Source: Bacteroidota bacterium
GTDB lineage: Bacteria; Bacteroidota; Bacteroidia; Chitinophagales; UBA2359
Length of the DNA stretch: 44,034 bases
Reading direction: 5' to 3'
Assembly: GCA_020631155.1 (NCBI GenBank)
Contig: JAHDHV010000009.1
Span: 1 to 44,034, forward strand
In this document: positions 15,452-22,924 of the stretch, one piece after another
Position numbering within the stretch: position 1 is the first letter of the stretch
How the letters are laid out: the number at the start of each line of letters is the position of its first letter
Notes under the pieces: generated by a model
What the model saw: the letters and a program-made list of their open reading frames with translations, nothing else
Databases searched by the model: none
What the model was told of the DNA's origin: nothing
Made by a program: the position numbers and the translations under genes

Positions 15452-15784
15452 GTGCAAAATATGGTAATAGAAAATGATATGATTGTTTTTTGTTTTAAAT
15501 GTATTCATTTTCACCTGTTAAAAGCAAAAGGTTGGAAAGTAGTCAATGAGTCGCAATTGCCTATCGTTTGTTTTACGCATCCTGACATAGAGAAAAATCG
15601 CGCCTTAACCCAAAAATTAGTAGATGAAATGAATTTGTCAAAAACCACTTGGATGTCTAGTTATCCGATTAATGGTAATTTGACCCTTCGAGTTCAGATA
15701 CCAAATTTCGATACACAAGAAGAAGATTTAGAGCAGTTTGTAAATTTGCTGGATGAATATAAGAAAAGGCAGTGCGAAAAATAG
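15452..15784 (+). pseudogene. C-terminal remnant of a PLP-dependent decarboxylase
   Basis: The open frame of 110 residues begins without a convincing start (GTG at 15452). From residue 22 (LLKAKGWKVVNESQLPIVCF) to the end (LTLRVQIPNFDTQEEDLEQF and VNLLDEYKK) it matches the C-terminal small domain of group II aromatic/acidic amino-acid decarboxylases. The large PLP-binding domain, with its Lys, is absent from the window, so about 350 residues are missing. It is therefore a gene fragment left after rearrangement, next to the repeat-bounded toxin-antitoxin module. Possible expression of the fragment cannot be excluded. Confidence 0.7.
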
Positions 15785-15836
15785 TTTGACAACTAGGAAG
15801 AAAGTAGTATCTTGAAGAAGATATAAAAAAGCAAAA

Positions 15837-16412
15837 ATGGATGTTAAAAAGCATCAATATATTACCGTAATAGATTATTTGGAAAGGGAGGCATATTCAG
15901 AAGTAAAACATGAATATGAAGGAGGAAAAGTATTGGCAATGGGAGGCAGAACAATAAAGCATGGAATATTATGTGGAAATATCTACTCAGAAATTAGAAG
16001 AAGATTGGAGGATAATCAATCAGATTGTAAAGTATTTGGCACTGAAATTAAAATACATATCGAAGAAAAATATTCTTTTGTGTATCCAGATGCAATGGTT
16101 ATATGTGGAGAAATAGAAGTATCAGAAAAAGATGAAAATTCGGTTGTCAATCCTAAATTGATAGTAGAAGTATTATCAAAATCAACGGGAAACTATGATA
16201 GAGGAGATAAATTTCATAAATATAGAAAATTGGCATCATTTAGAGAGTATCTCTTAATTAGTCAAGACAAAGCAGTAGTAGAGATTTTTTATAAGAGTGA
16301 AGATAAAAGATGGGAAATTCTAAGAATAGCAGGAATTGATAAGCAATTTAAATTAAAATCAATAGGAATATCAATAAAATTGAAAGACTTATATCGAAAT
16401 GTAAATCTGTGA
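15837..16412 (+). CDS. Uma2-family (DUF820) PD-(D/E)XK nuclease-like protein
   Basis: A 191-residue protein with the Uma2 layout: VKHEYEGGKVLAMGG, then YPDAMVIC (D85), NPKLIVEVLSKST (E111), YDRGDKFHKYRKLASFREYLLI. D85 and E111 fit the PD-(D/E)XK acidic pair. The family is abundant in cyanobacteria and some Bacteroidota. Its natural substrate is unknown, and many members are thought to derive from mobile DNA. ATG 15837 is preceded by an AAAAAGCAAAA leader. It lies 52 bases after the decarboxylase remnant and ends before a strong bidirectional terminator. Confidence 0.85.
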   Translation: MDVKKHQYITVIDYLEREAYSEVKHEYEGGKVLAMGGRTIKHGILCGNIYSEIRRRLEDNQSDCKVFGTEIKIHIEEKYSFVYPDAMVICGEIEVSEKDENSVVNPKLIVEVLSKSTGNYDRGDKFHKYRKLASFREYLLISQDKAVVEIFYKSEDKRWEILRIAGIDKQFKLKSIGISIKLKDLYRNVNL

Positions 16413-16448
16413 GAGAGAACTTGCATATTATCCAAAAAAAACAAAAAA

Positions 16449-16493
16449 CCACCCACCCATAGAGACAAATGTTATCTGTGGGTGAGTGGGTGG
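16449..16493. terminator. Bidirectional terminator between convergent genes
   Basis: CCACCCACCCATAGA pairs with TCTGTGGGTGAGTGGGTGG (small bulge), flanked by A-rich sequence on the left and AT-rich on the right. It sits between the Uma2 gene (+) and the surface-protein gene (-) and can serve both. Confidence 0.75.
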
Positions 16494-16532
16494 ACAATTA
16501 TAAGCCAAAAATGAACTTAATGATTGGTTAGC

Positions 16533-19500
16533 TTAAAAATCACCTGCACTAGCTTGACAGGCCTGAATGGTAAAGCTGCAAGAGGTGGAATGGGTACAAC
16601 CATTAGGTGATGTTAAAGTGTAAGTTAAATCAAGAAGTGTATTTTTGGGCATACTAACAAGGTTAAATACAGTACTGGTGCCAGGTTGACCTGTGCCAAT
16701 GACATAAGGGGCTGCCGAACCAGTGAACGTTCCTACCGAAGTAGGTAGACTAAGTGGATTTGTATCAGCAGGCATCAAATTAAATATGCCTTCACATGCT
16801 TTGATAATTGAGGAAGGACAGTTCAAAGAGGCAATTGGTACTTCATCTACCGTAATATTTACATCTGTTTCTGCGGTACAGCCTGTGTTTGGATCGGTTA
16901 CCGTTACGGCATAAGTGCCAGAGGTAGTAACCGAAATAACTTGTGTAGTTTCAGTGGTAGACCATAGGTAATCATAACCTGCACCAGCATCTAGGGTAGC
17001 GGCATCGCCAGCACAAAGAAGGCCATCATCGTTTGTATTTGCAGAAGTTTCTGAAACACTGATACCAACATTTGCCAAATTAGGGTTGTAGTCAGGATGA
17101 TTGGGATTGGTACAAGGATCACAGACAGCGGCCTCAACATTTGGATCGGTACTACTCACATCGCCCTGCCCACCATTGGCAACTATTGGTACACCATCTG
17201 CATCAACATTGGTTCCATTTTCAAGTACATTATTTGTAGCTAAATCGGGGTAATCAAAGCCTCCGTCACCTTCCAATGCATCAAAACAACCGTCATTATC
17301 AGAGTCGGGGTCAAGATAATCAGCGATACCATCCATATCTGTATCGGGGCATTTTTGAATATAATATTGTATGTTTTCTATAATATTACCAGTTTGATTT
17401 GTAGTTAGTGTTATTTGACTAACACCTTGAGGAAATACAATTTCCCAAGCGTAGGTTTGCGCGCCACTATTGCCATTTAAAGTATTGGTAACTGTTGTAC
17501 CGCTAGAAATTAACGCACCGTCGGCATAGTCTAAATCATTGTTAGGATCACTAACTGTTGCGTATCCACCACCAATCCATGAAAAAGTAAATTCTTCAAA
17601 ACTCCATACAGCACCATTACCTGGCCCAATCGTAACTACTCCTGGTTCGCCACTTAAATTCAAAACAATGGTAACTTCATAAAAAGGTGAGCCATTTGCT
17701 AGAACATATATATTGGTACCGCTAACATTATAATTAGATATTGGGAAGTTCGCTGGATCTTGAGATTGAGGGCTAGTAGTTGTAAAATCCCAATTGCCAC
17801 TCGTTCCATCAGGAAAGGTATATGTTCCTGAAGCTATATCCGTTAAGCCTGTTAAATCTTCGCTAGTTTCCACAAAAGTTGCGTTTACTAAGTTACATTC
17901 TACAGCATCCAAAATACCATCATTATCATCATCCAAATCGCAAATATCTTCATAACCATCGCCATCTGTATCCAATGGATCGTAGTTGGGGTGATTGTTA
18001 TTTTCACAAGGATCACATTCAGCAGCTTGTATGGCAGGATCGGTGCTACTTCCAACAGTTTGCCCTGTACCTGCAACTGTTGGAATACCATCGGCATCTA
18101 CATTTGTTCCATCTTCTAAGCTGTTGTTGGCTACTAAATCAGGAAAATCAAACGCGCCTCCTCCTTCAATAGCATCAGGGCAGCCGTCATTGTCGGAATC
18201 GGGGTCTAAGTGGTCTGGAATACCATCTAAATCTGTATCAATACCTACACAATTACATAAGGTGAATTGAATATCTTTAATAAAAATACCATATTGTCCA
18301 GCTGTCGTTTTTTCTGTAATAAACCCAAAGGAGTTCAATGGACCAAAGGTAGTCACACTAACATCGGCAGCGTTTGAATTATTAGGAATGCCCGTCGCAT
18401 CTGACTGAAGGTAAACACCTGTAGTGGGGTTATTGAGTTGTGAAACATGTCCGGGAATATTACCTAAGAGTACACTACTAGTAAATGCGCCATAAATTTC
18501 ACTATTATCGACATCACCCATAGTAAATGTAAAATTACACACACTGACAGGGTTGTTTGTTCCAGTTTCAAAGAATTCAATATTGTATTCCAAATGTCCT
18601 AACACAGTAGATGTTAAGTCTATTTCGCTGGTTTGGTTTATGTTGGTTGGTGTTGCTCCTTGAATAGTAGGCGTTACATTCGTAAATGTACGTGGAAAGC
18701 CATTAACTCCGCCCCCCTGAACTTCGGTAAACTGAATATCCAAACCAGTGCCATTTATATTGGTAGCTGTATAAGAATTATTCGCATCTAAAGTAATAAC
18801 TGTCCCACTAGGTCCCCAAGTCCCAAAAATGTCTAAGTTATTCGGAGTAGGTTCAGGGCAGCCTTCATCTACATCCAAAATTCCATCATTGTCATCATCC
18901 AAATCGCAAATATCCACTATCATATCACCATCCTGATCATCAGCTATATAATCAATATGATTAGGGTTTTGACATCGATCACATAAAGCAGATTGTACTG
19001 TTTCATCTGTACTACTGATATTTGCCTGCCCACCATTTGCTACAATTGGAATACCATCAGTATCTACATTCATACCATTCTCTAAACTAAAATTATCTGC
19101 TAGATCAGTATAATCAAAGCCACCATCCCCTTCTAAGGCATCAAAGCAGCCATCATTGTCAGAATCAAGGTCTTGGTAGTCTGGAAGTCCATCTCCATCT
19201 GTGTCACAACCAGTATTGGTTGCAGTGTCAAAACATTCATCAGTATCTAAAATACCATCATTATCATCATCCAAATCACAATCATTAATGACATTGTCAC
19301 CATCTATATCATCTGCTGCGGAAGCTGGTGGAGGACAGGCCAAAGGACAAGAAGCTGCATCATTACTATTACTAGAAGTAGAAACATACGCTAAGGTAGC
19401 AGTATTAGTAACAAGGTCAATTTGATATATTTCACCATTAGTATTATTAAAGAAGAAAAGGTTACTTTCATAATCCGTGAAAGCACCACCAAATGAATTT

Positions 19501-20084
19501 CCAACTGTTCCAGATAGACCAGTGATTGTTGAGGACGTGACTACTCCTGTTGTTGGGTTGATAGCATATAAGGTAGTTCCATTCATTCCATAGAATAACC
19601 CATTTGCAGCATTGAAAACAATGTCCCCTAAAAATGCAGGAGTCGGACTAAGCGGAATCGTTGTATATGAATATGGAGCCGTTCCACTTACATCTACCAT
19701 GTATAAATTACCACCAGTTTGGGCATAAAAATTTCCACTTTGGTCAAATGCACCATTATCCGAACCAGGCCAGCCAGTAATCGTACCAAGCAAAGTGGCC
19801 GTGCCATCACTATTGAGCTGGAATAACTGATCGGTAGACTTATCAATCCCATACATATAATCATCCTCCACATTATATCCCAAACTATGAAAGTCATTTG
19901 CAGGGGTAGTAGAACCTACATTATCGAAATTCCCAGTATTAGGATTATACTGGGTCAATTGGTCAGCATTATTCAAGTATTGGAAGAAGCCTATAGCACA
20001 ACCAAAGTCAGATTGTGCAATAAGCATAGGGGCGCATATAAAATAACAACATACTGTAAGAAGAAGTAGTATTTTCCTTTTCAT
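16533..20084 (-). CDS. Large secreted TSP3-repeat surface protein
   Basis: A 1183-residue exported protein with a signal peptide (residues 1-23, ending LIAQ). Residues about 25-250 form a DUF6923-like beta-propeller start (LTQYNPNTGNFDNVGSTTP, FYGMNGTTLYAINPTTG). From about 255 to 1010 there are three long modules, each built of thrombospondin type-3 calcium motifs (DLDDDNDGILD, DLDSDNDGCFDALEGDGGFD) ending in a GTNVDADGIPTVA-type unit and CDPC-N-NHPDY. The second and third are interrupted by about 130-150-residue beta domains. Then come one Ig/PKD-like unit (LDAGAGYDYLWSTTETTQ) and a short Cys-containing end (CSFTIQACQASAGDF). No Por_Secre_tail or gliding C-terminal domain is present. An adhesive or structural calcium-binding role is likely. 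The Ig-like unit resembles those in the subtilase at 29258. Confidence 0.8.
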   Translation of the reverse strand: MKRKILLLLTVCCYFICAPMLIAQSDFGCAIGFFQYLNNADQLTQYNPNTGNFDNVGSTTPANDFHSLGYNVEDDYMYGIDKSTDQLFQLNSDGTATLLGTITGWPGSDNGAFDQSGNFYAQTGGNLYMVDVSGTAPYSYTTIPLSPTPAFLGDIVFNAANGLFYGMNGTTLYAINPTTGVVTSSTITGLSGTVGNSFGGAFTDYESNLFFFNNTNGEIYQIDLVTNTATLAYVSTSSNSNDAASCPLACPPPASAADDIDGDNVINDCDLDDDNDGILDTDECFDTATNTGCDTDGDGLPDYQDLDSDNDGCFDALEGDGGFDYTDLADNFSLENGMNVDTDGIPIVANGGQANISSTDETVQSALCDRCQNPNHIDYIADDQDGDMIVDICDLDDDNDGILDVDEGCPEPTPNNLDIFGTWGPSGTVITLDANNSYTATNINGTGLDIQFTEVQGGGVNGFPRTFTNVTPTIQGATPTNINQTSEIDLTSTVLGHLEYNIEFFETGTNNPVSVCNFTFTMGDVDNSEIYGAFTSSVLLGNIPGHVSQLNNPTTGVYLQSDATGIPNNSNAADVSVTTFGPLNSFGFITEKTTAGQYGIFIKDIQFTLCNCVGIDTDLDGIPDHLDPDSDNDGCPDAIEGGGAFDFPDLVANNSLEDGTNVDADGIPTVAGTGQTVGSSTDPAIQAAECDPCENNNHPNYDPLDTDGDGYEDICDLDDDNDGILDAVECNLVNATFVETSEDLTGLTDIASGTYTFPDGTSGNWDFTTTSPQSQDPANFPISNYNVSGTNIYVLANGSPFYEVTIVLNLSGEPGVVTIGPGNGAVWSFEEFTFSWIGGGYATVSDPNNDLDYADGALISSGTTVTNTLNGNSGAQTYAWEIVFPQGVSQITLTTNQTGNIIENIQYYIQKCPDTDMDGIADYLDPDSDNDGCFDALEGDGGFDYPDLATNNVLENGTNVDADGVPIVANGGQGDVSSTDPNVEAAVCDPCTNPNHPDYNPNLANVGISVSETSANTNDDGLLCAGDAATLDAGAGYDYLWSTTETTQVISVTTSGTYAVTVTDPNTGCTAETDVNITVDEVPIASLNCPSSIIKACEGIFNLMPADTNPLSLPTSVGTFTGSAAPYVIGTGQPGTSTVFNLVSMPKNTLLDLTYTLTSPNGCTHSTSCSFTIQACQASAGDF

Positions 20085-20170
20085 AAAAAATAGTTTTTAT
20101 TTAGTTAGGACGGGTTAAGATTTGTGGTGCGCTATAAAGGTAGGAGTAGTGTTAATGTTTTTATATATCT

Positions 20171-20244
20171 AAAAAAGACAAAAAAAAATCCAAACGAGCC
20201 ATTGCATATTTAAAAAAGACAAAGGTGAGTTCAAACGGGACATT
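20171..20244. promoter_or_regulatory. Two 33-bp direct repeats 41 bp apart upstream of the surface protein
   Basis: Copy 1 (20171-20203) and copy 2 (20212-20244) both read AAAAAAGACAAA, a purine-rich middle, then T-Y-CAAACG-R-G-M-CATT. The spacing is exactly 41 bp, close to four helical turns. A third copy is at 22072-22104. They lie 87-160 bases upstream of the surface-protein start and just after the AraC gene, so they may be binding sites for that AraC protein; this is inference. Confidence 0.55.
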
Positions 20245-20314
20245 TGAGTAATTAAACAAAACTAAACAACAACTGAATGTACTATAATCTGTTAACAGTG
20301 AGTTAATTAACTTG

Positions 20315-20349
20315 TCTCACATCCAATGTCTCACATCTCCTGTCTCAGA
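20315..20349 (+). repeat. Heptad array overlapping the AraC stop codon
   Basis: TCTCACA, TCCAATG, TCTCACA, TCTCCTG, TCTCAGA. The stop codon of the minus-strand AraC gene (20345-20347) is inside the last unit. Confidence 0.75.
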
Positions 20350-21310
20350 ACCTAAACTCAGAAGTGTTTTTACCGAACCATTTTTTAAAAGCCTTTGTAA
20401 AAGAATTCGTTTCGATGTAGCCTAATTTGGCTGCTATTTCTTTATTAGAGAGCCCCTGATAGAGATAAATCAAGCTCTTTTCTTTTCGCATTTCTTCCAG
20501 AATGTATTTGTAGGAGTTATTTTCTTTATTCAACAGACGCTGTAGATGACGAGGGGAGAGATTCAATTTTTGTGCAATAAATTCTTTAGACAAATCGGGA
20601 TTCGTCAGATTATTCAACAGCATATTCTTAACCCTTTGAGAATAGCCGTTGACTTCCATATTCCATTTTTCCAGCAGTTGTTTTAATTTGGGTTCCAGAT
20701 GTGTATAAAGATGATAGTTACTACTAGGAATAAATCGGGTCAAATCTGATGTTTGGTAAACGAGCGCATTGGCATCTGCGTTAAAATTTACTTTACAGTT
20801 ATATTTTTTTTGTAGAAAAGCGCGGTGTTGTTCATCTCCTTCATAGATTACGTCAATTCGAGCAGGTATCAAATGATGTCCAGTCAATTCGATTAAGTTA
20901 TTATGGCAGATAATCATTTCTAGGTCAGACCAAAATCGAAGCAATTCTAGGGCTTTAAAGTGAGAGGTAAAAATGGTTAATTTGATGGTTGTAAATTCCT
21001 TGCCTTGATGGACATTAAAGTTAAATGCGTCACTAACCAATAGTTGATATTTTTCTAGTTTTTGTAACATATGTATCATATGGCGGCAGGACTTGAGGAA
21101 GTAACCCAAAACGCCTATATCGTATAAGGTGAGTTGTGAACCAATGTCAAAGCCAAGTGTGGGAGAAGTTAGTAGCTCAAATATTTTGGGCAACCACCTT
21201 AATTCTTGGCGAACAGAAATGAGTGTTTCAATGGGATATTTTTCGTTTAGTTCTGCTATTTTCTCTTGAAGATTCTTATAGTACGCTTCTTTCTCATTAG
21301 CAGAGAGCAT
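20345..21310 (-). CDS. AraC-family regulator, OruR/arabinose-binding-like type
   Basis: A 321-residue protein from ATG 21310; a TTG at 21361 could add 17 residues, but ATG is preferred. Residues about 1-200 match the long N-terminal ligand domain of OruR/ArgR-type AraC proteins (GFDIGSQLTLYDIGVLGYFL, LLVSDAFNFNV, then PARIDVIYEGDEQHRAFLQK, and the following LVYQTSDLTRFIP). Residues about 235-320 form the DNA-binding domain: FIAQKLNLSPRHLQRLLNKE and LSNKEIAAKLGYIETNSFTKAFKKWFGKNTSEFR-like end. It is upstream of, and in the same orientation as, the TSP3 surface protein, with 33-bp motifs in the gap. The ligand is unknown. Confidence 0.85.
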   Translation of the reverse strand: MLSANEKEAYYKNLQEKIAELNEKYPIETLISVRQELRWLPKIFELLTSPTLGFDIGSQLTLYDIGVLGYFLKSCRHMIHMLQKLEKYQLLVSDAFNFNVHQGKEFTTIKLTIFTSHFKALELLRFWSDLEMIICHNNLIELTGHHLIPARIDVIYEGDEQHRAFLQKKYNCKVNFNADANALVYQTSDLTRFIPSSNYHLYTHLEPKLKQLLEKWNMEVNGYSQRVKNMLLNNLTNPDLSKEFIAQKLNLSPRHLQRLLNKENNSYKYILEEMRKEKSLIYLYQGLSNKEIAAKLGYIETNSFTKAFKKWFGKNTSEFRF

Positions 21311-21372
21311 CTGCAACAATTTATGGAGGAGACCTAGTATTATTTTTGAATTTATTCTCAAAATTTATTACT

Positions 21373-21485
21373 TAAGTGCCAAGCACTAATTAATTGTGCA
21401 CAATTTTGTTCTAAAGTATTGAACTTCATTATTTTAATCAAACAAAGAGTACCGTTTAATTTTATTGTGTAGTACTTAAGTACTT
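21373..21485 (+). repeat. B-family repeat (A-like left half, different right half), copy B1
   Basis: The first 48 bases equal the A repeats (TAAGTGCCAAGCACTAATTA, AATTGTGCACAATT, CTAAAGTATT). It then changes to GAACTTCATTATTTTAATCA and ends AGTACTTAAGTACTTA. The second copy is at 25053-25150. Confidence 0.75.
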
Positions 21486-21590
21486 AGACATAAGATGTGA
21501 GACATAAGACTTGAGATAGTTCATTCATTATTAACAGTTTATGACAAGTTCAAATGTCATTTAATTTTGTCTAGTTACTTAATAACCTTG
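21483..21590 (-). repeat. C-type stretch with heptad array, reverse orientation
   Basis: Read in reverse: TTAAGTAACTAGACAAAATT, AAATGACA..TTGTCATAAACT, TTAATAATGAATGAACTATC, then TCTCAAG, TCTTATG, TCTCACA, TCTTATG, TCTAAGTA. The forward counterparts are about 6150-6230 and 25150-25247. Confidence 0.65.
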
Positions 21591-21672
21591 ACAATGGTAT
21601 ATTCATCTTTTCTTTCCATTCAAAACGTTGATTTGACTAAATGCTCACCATCAAAAACGTTGATCCGTAGAT
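21589..21672 (+). repeat. F-family repeat, copy F1, fused to a diverged E copy
   Basis: From TTGACAATGGTATATTCA through CATTCAAAACGTTGATTTGA to AAAAACGTTGATC. It matches 41829-41907 and the split copy at 22130-22405. It runs directly into an E-like tail (21661-21775) containing GTAACGAAGGCTTTAGCCGT. Confidence 0.75.
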
Positions 21673-21876
21673 TAGTGACTAGATGTTTTTTTTTGATGGG
21701 CGCTCTCTTTTTTAATAATTTCTGTAACGAAGGCTTTAGCCGTTGCAGCTTTTGTAAATATTTGTTAATCAGTAAGTTAGAAATGGAATTAATTGATTGG
21801 TTATTGTCAGTTTATGATTTCTAACAGCGAAATATCTAAAAGGCTAAATAGCCCAAAAGCAATTTTACCATTAAAG

Positions 21877-21980
21877 TAAGTACCTAGACAAAATTAATGT
21901 TACAATAGTAAAAGACTAAACTGCTCATTTCTAATACTTTAGCACAAAATTGTGCACAATTAAATAGTGCTTGGCACTTA
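21877..21980 (-). repeat. A-family 104-bp repeat, copy A2 (reverse)
   Basis: Begins TAAGTACCTAGACAAAATTA and ends AGTGCTTGGCACTTA; exactly 104 bases. The promoter-like TAATTTTG reads on the minus strand, toward the AraC gene. Confidence 0.9.
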
Positions 21981-22071
21981 TTAGGAGTAATATCAAACAT
22001 ATCCCTAATTTACCATTGTCAAAGTGACACGTTTTGCAAAAATACTTTTAATATTATATTCACCTAATATT

Positions 22072-22104
22072 AAAAAAAGACAAGAGTAAATCCAAACGAG
22101 CCAT
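22072..22104. promoter_or_regulatory. Third copy of the 33-bp motif
   Basis: AAAAAAGACAAGAGTAAATC then CAAACGAGCCATA, closely matching copy 1 at 20171-20203. It lies about 760 bases upstream of the AraC start in repeat-rich DNA. Confidence 0.5.
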
Positions 22105-22129
22105 ATTGGAGGGGGAGGTTATTAATCTA

Positions 22130-22405
22130 TGAATCAACGTTTTTAAATGGTGAGCATTTATACCAAAAACAGTTTAGAATCGTAATTTTTTATAGGCAAA
22201 GTCTATAAGGTTTGGTTCGGGAGGTGAAACCTCGCCCCTGTAATCTAGCAGGTGTGAGGCTTTGCCTCGCGCCGAACCAAATTTGTAGCCTCTGGCTACA
22301 CTGATAAAAACAAATAAAAAATTTAACAACTTTTGCTTTTGTTCTGTTTTTGGTATAGTCAAATCAACGTTTTGAATGGACAAAAGATTAATGTACCATT
22401 GTCAA
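22130..22405 (-). repeat. F-family repeat, copy F3 (reverse), split by a MITE
   Basis: The reverse complement of F1 is found in two pieces, AATCAACGTTTTTAAATGG-TGAGCATTTA (to 22160) and TAGTCAAATCAACGTTTTGA onward (from 22356). Removing 22161-22357 restores GCATTTAGTCAAATC, exactly the reverse of F1. Confidence 0.85.
22161..22355. mobile_element. 195-bp MITE with TA target duplication and cloverleaf-like interior
   Basis: The terminal inverted repeats TACCAAAAACAG and CTGTTTTTGGTA are exact. TA stands outside both ends (22159-22160, 22356-22357), and the interrupted F repeat proves the insertion. TA duplication is typical of IS630/Tc1-mariner-type transposases. Inside, TTTGGTTCGG (22211-22220) pairs with CCGAACCAAA (22272-22281) and encloses hairpins GAGGT-GAA-ACCTC, CCTG-N8-CAGG and GAGGC-TTT-GCCTC. 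A fifth hairpin GTAGCC-TCT-GGCTAC follows (22285-22299). No open frame of note. Confidence 0.85.
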
Positions 22406-22410
22406 GCGTG

Positions 22411-22514
22411 TAAGTACCTAGACAAAATTAATGCTACAATAGAAAAAGACTAAACTCCTCATTTGTAATACTTTAGAACAAAATTGTGCACAATTAAATA
22501 GTGCTTGGCACTTA
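22411..22514 (-). repeat. A-family 104-bp repeat, copy A3 (reverse)
   Basis: TAAGTACCTAGACAAAATTA to AGTGCTTGGCACTTA, exactly 104 bases, 38 bases before the DoxX-like start. Confidence 0.9.
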
Positions 22515-22552
22515 CTTTCTACAAACTTACTGAACCATATAAAATACATATA

Positions 22553-22897
22553 ATGAGTACCATTTATTGGATAACAACATTGGCCATTTCTGGCTTTTTG
22601 CTTTTAAGCTCTTACACCTATTTTTTTAGTGAAAGCACCATCAATGGTTTTAGAGATTTGGGGTTCCCAGATTTTTTTAGAATACAGTTAGCTGTGTTAA
22701 AAGCCATTGCAGTCATTGTTTTGCTCACTCCCAAAATCCCATTATATGTAAAAGAATGGGCTTATGCAGGAGTAGCTTTGTTTTTAATTACAGCTTTAGT
22801 TGCCCACATTGCACATCAAGACTCCATTATGATTATGATTCTTTTGCTGGTACTGTTCGCTATTTTGGCCATTTCTCGTCATACAATATATATTTAG
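22553..22897 (+). CDS. DoxX-like small membrane protein
   Basis: A 114-residue protein from ATG 22553 (an open frame to 22505 lies in repeat DNA and is not used). It has four predicted membrane segments (about 3-21, 38-58, 66-86, 89-109). The FRDLGFPDFFRIQLAVLKAIAVIVLL segment after the first helix is the DoxX-like family signature, and ends with the usual L-x-x-P. The role of such DoxX-like proteins is unclear; some act in membrane redox chemistry. It is convergent with the sulfatase-fold gene, 27 bases apart. Confidence 0.8.
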   Translation: MSTIYWITTLAISGFLLLSSYTYFFSESTINGFRDLGFPDFFRIQLAVLKAIAVIVLLTPKIPLYVKEWAYAGVALFLITALVAHIAHQDSIMIMILLLVLFAILAISRHTIYI

Positions 22898-22924
22898 AAA
22901 GATGTTTTTTGTTAAAAAGTGCAA

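Noticed and set aside
22211-22299. tRNA-like cloverleaf
   Set aside because: The helices do not have tRNA lengths, anticodon arm or conserved T-loop bases, and the region is inside a MITE.
22505-22552. Longer N-terminus of the DoxX-like protein
   Set aside because: The upstream part is the end of the A3 repeat; ATG 22553 begins a normal first membrane helix.
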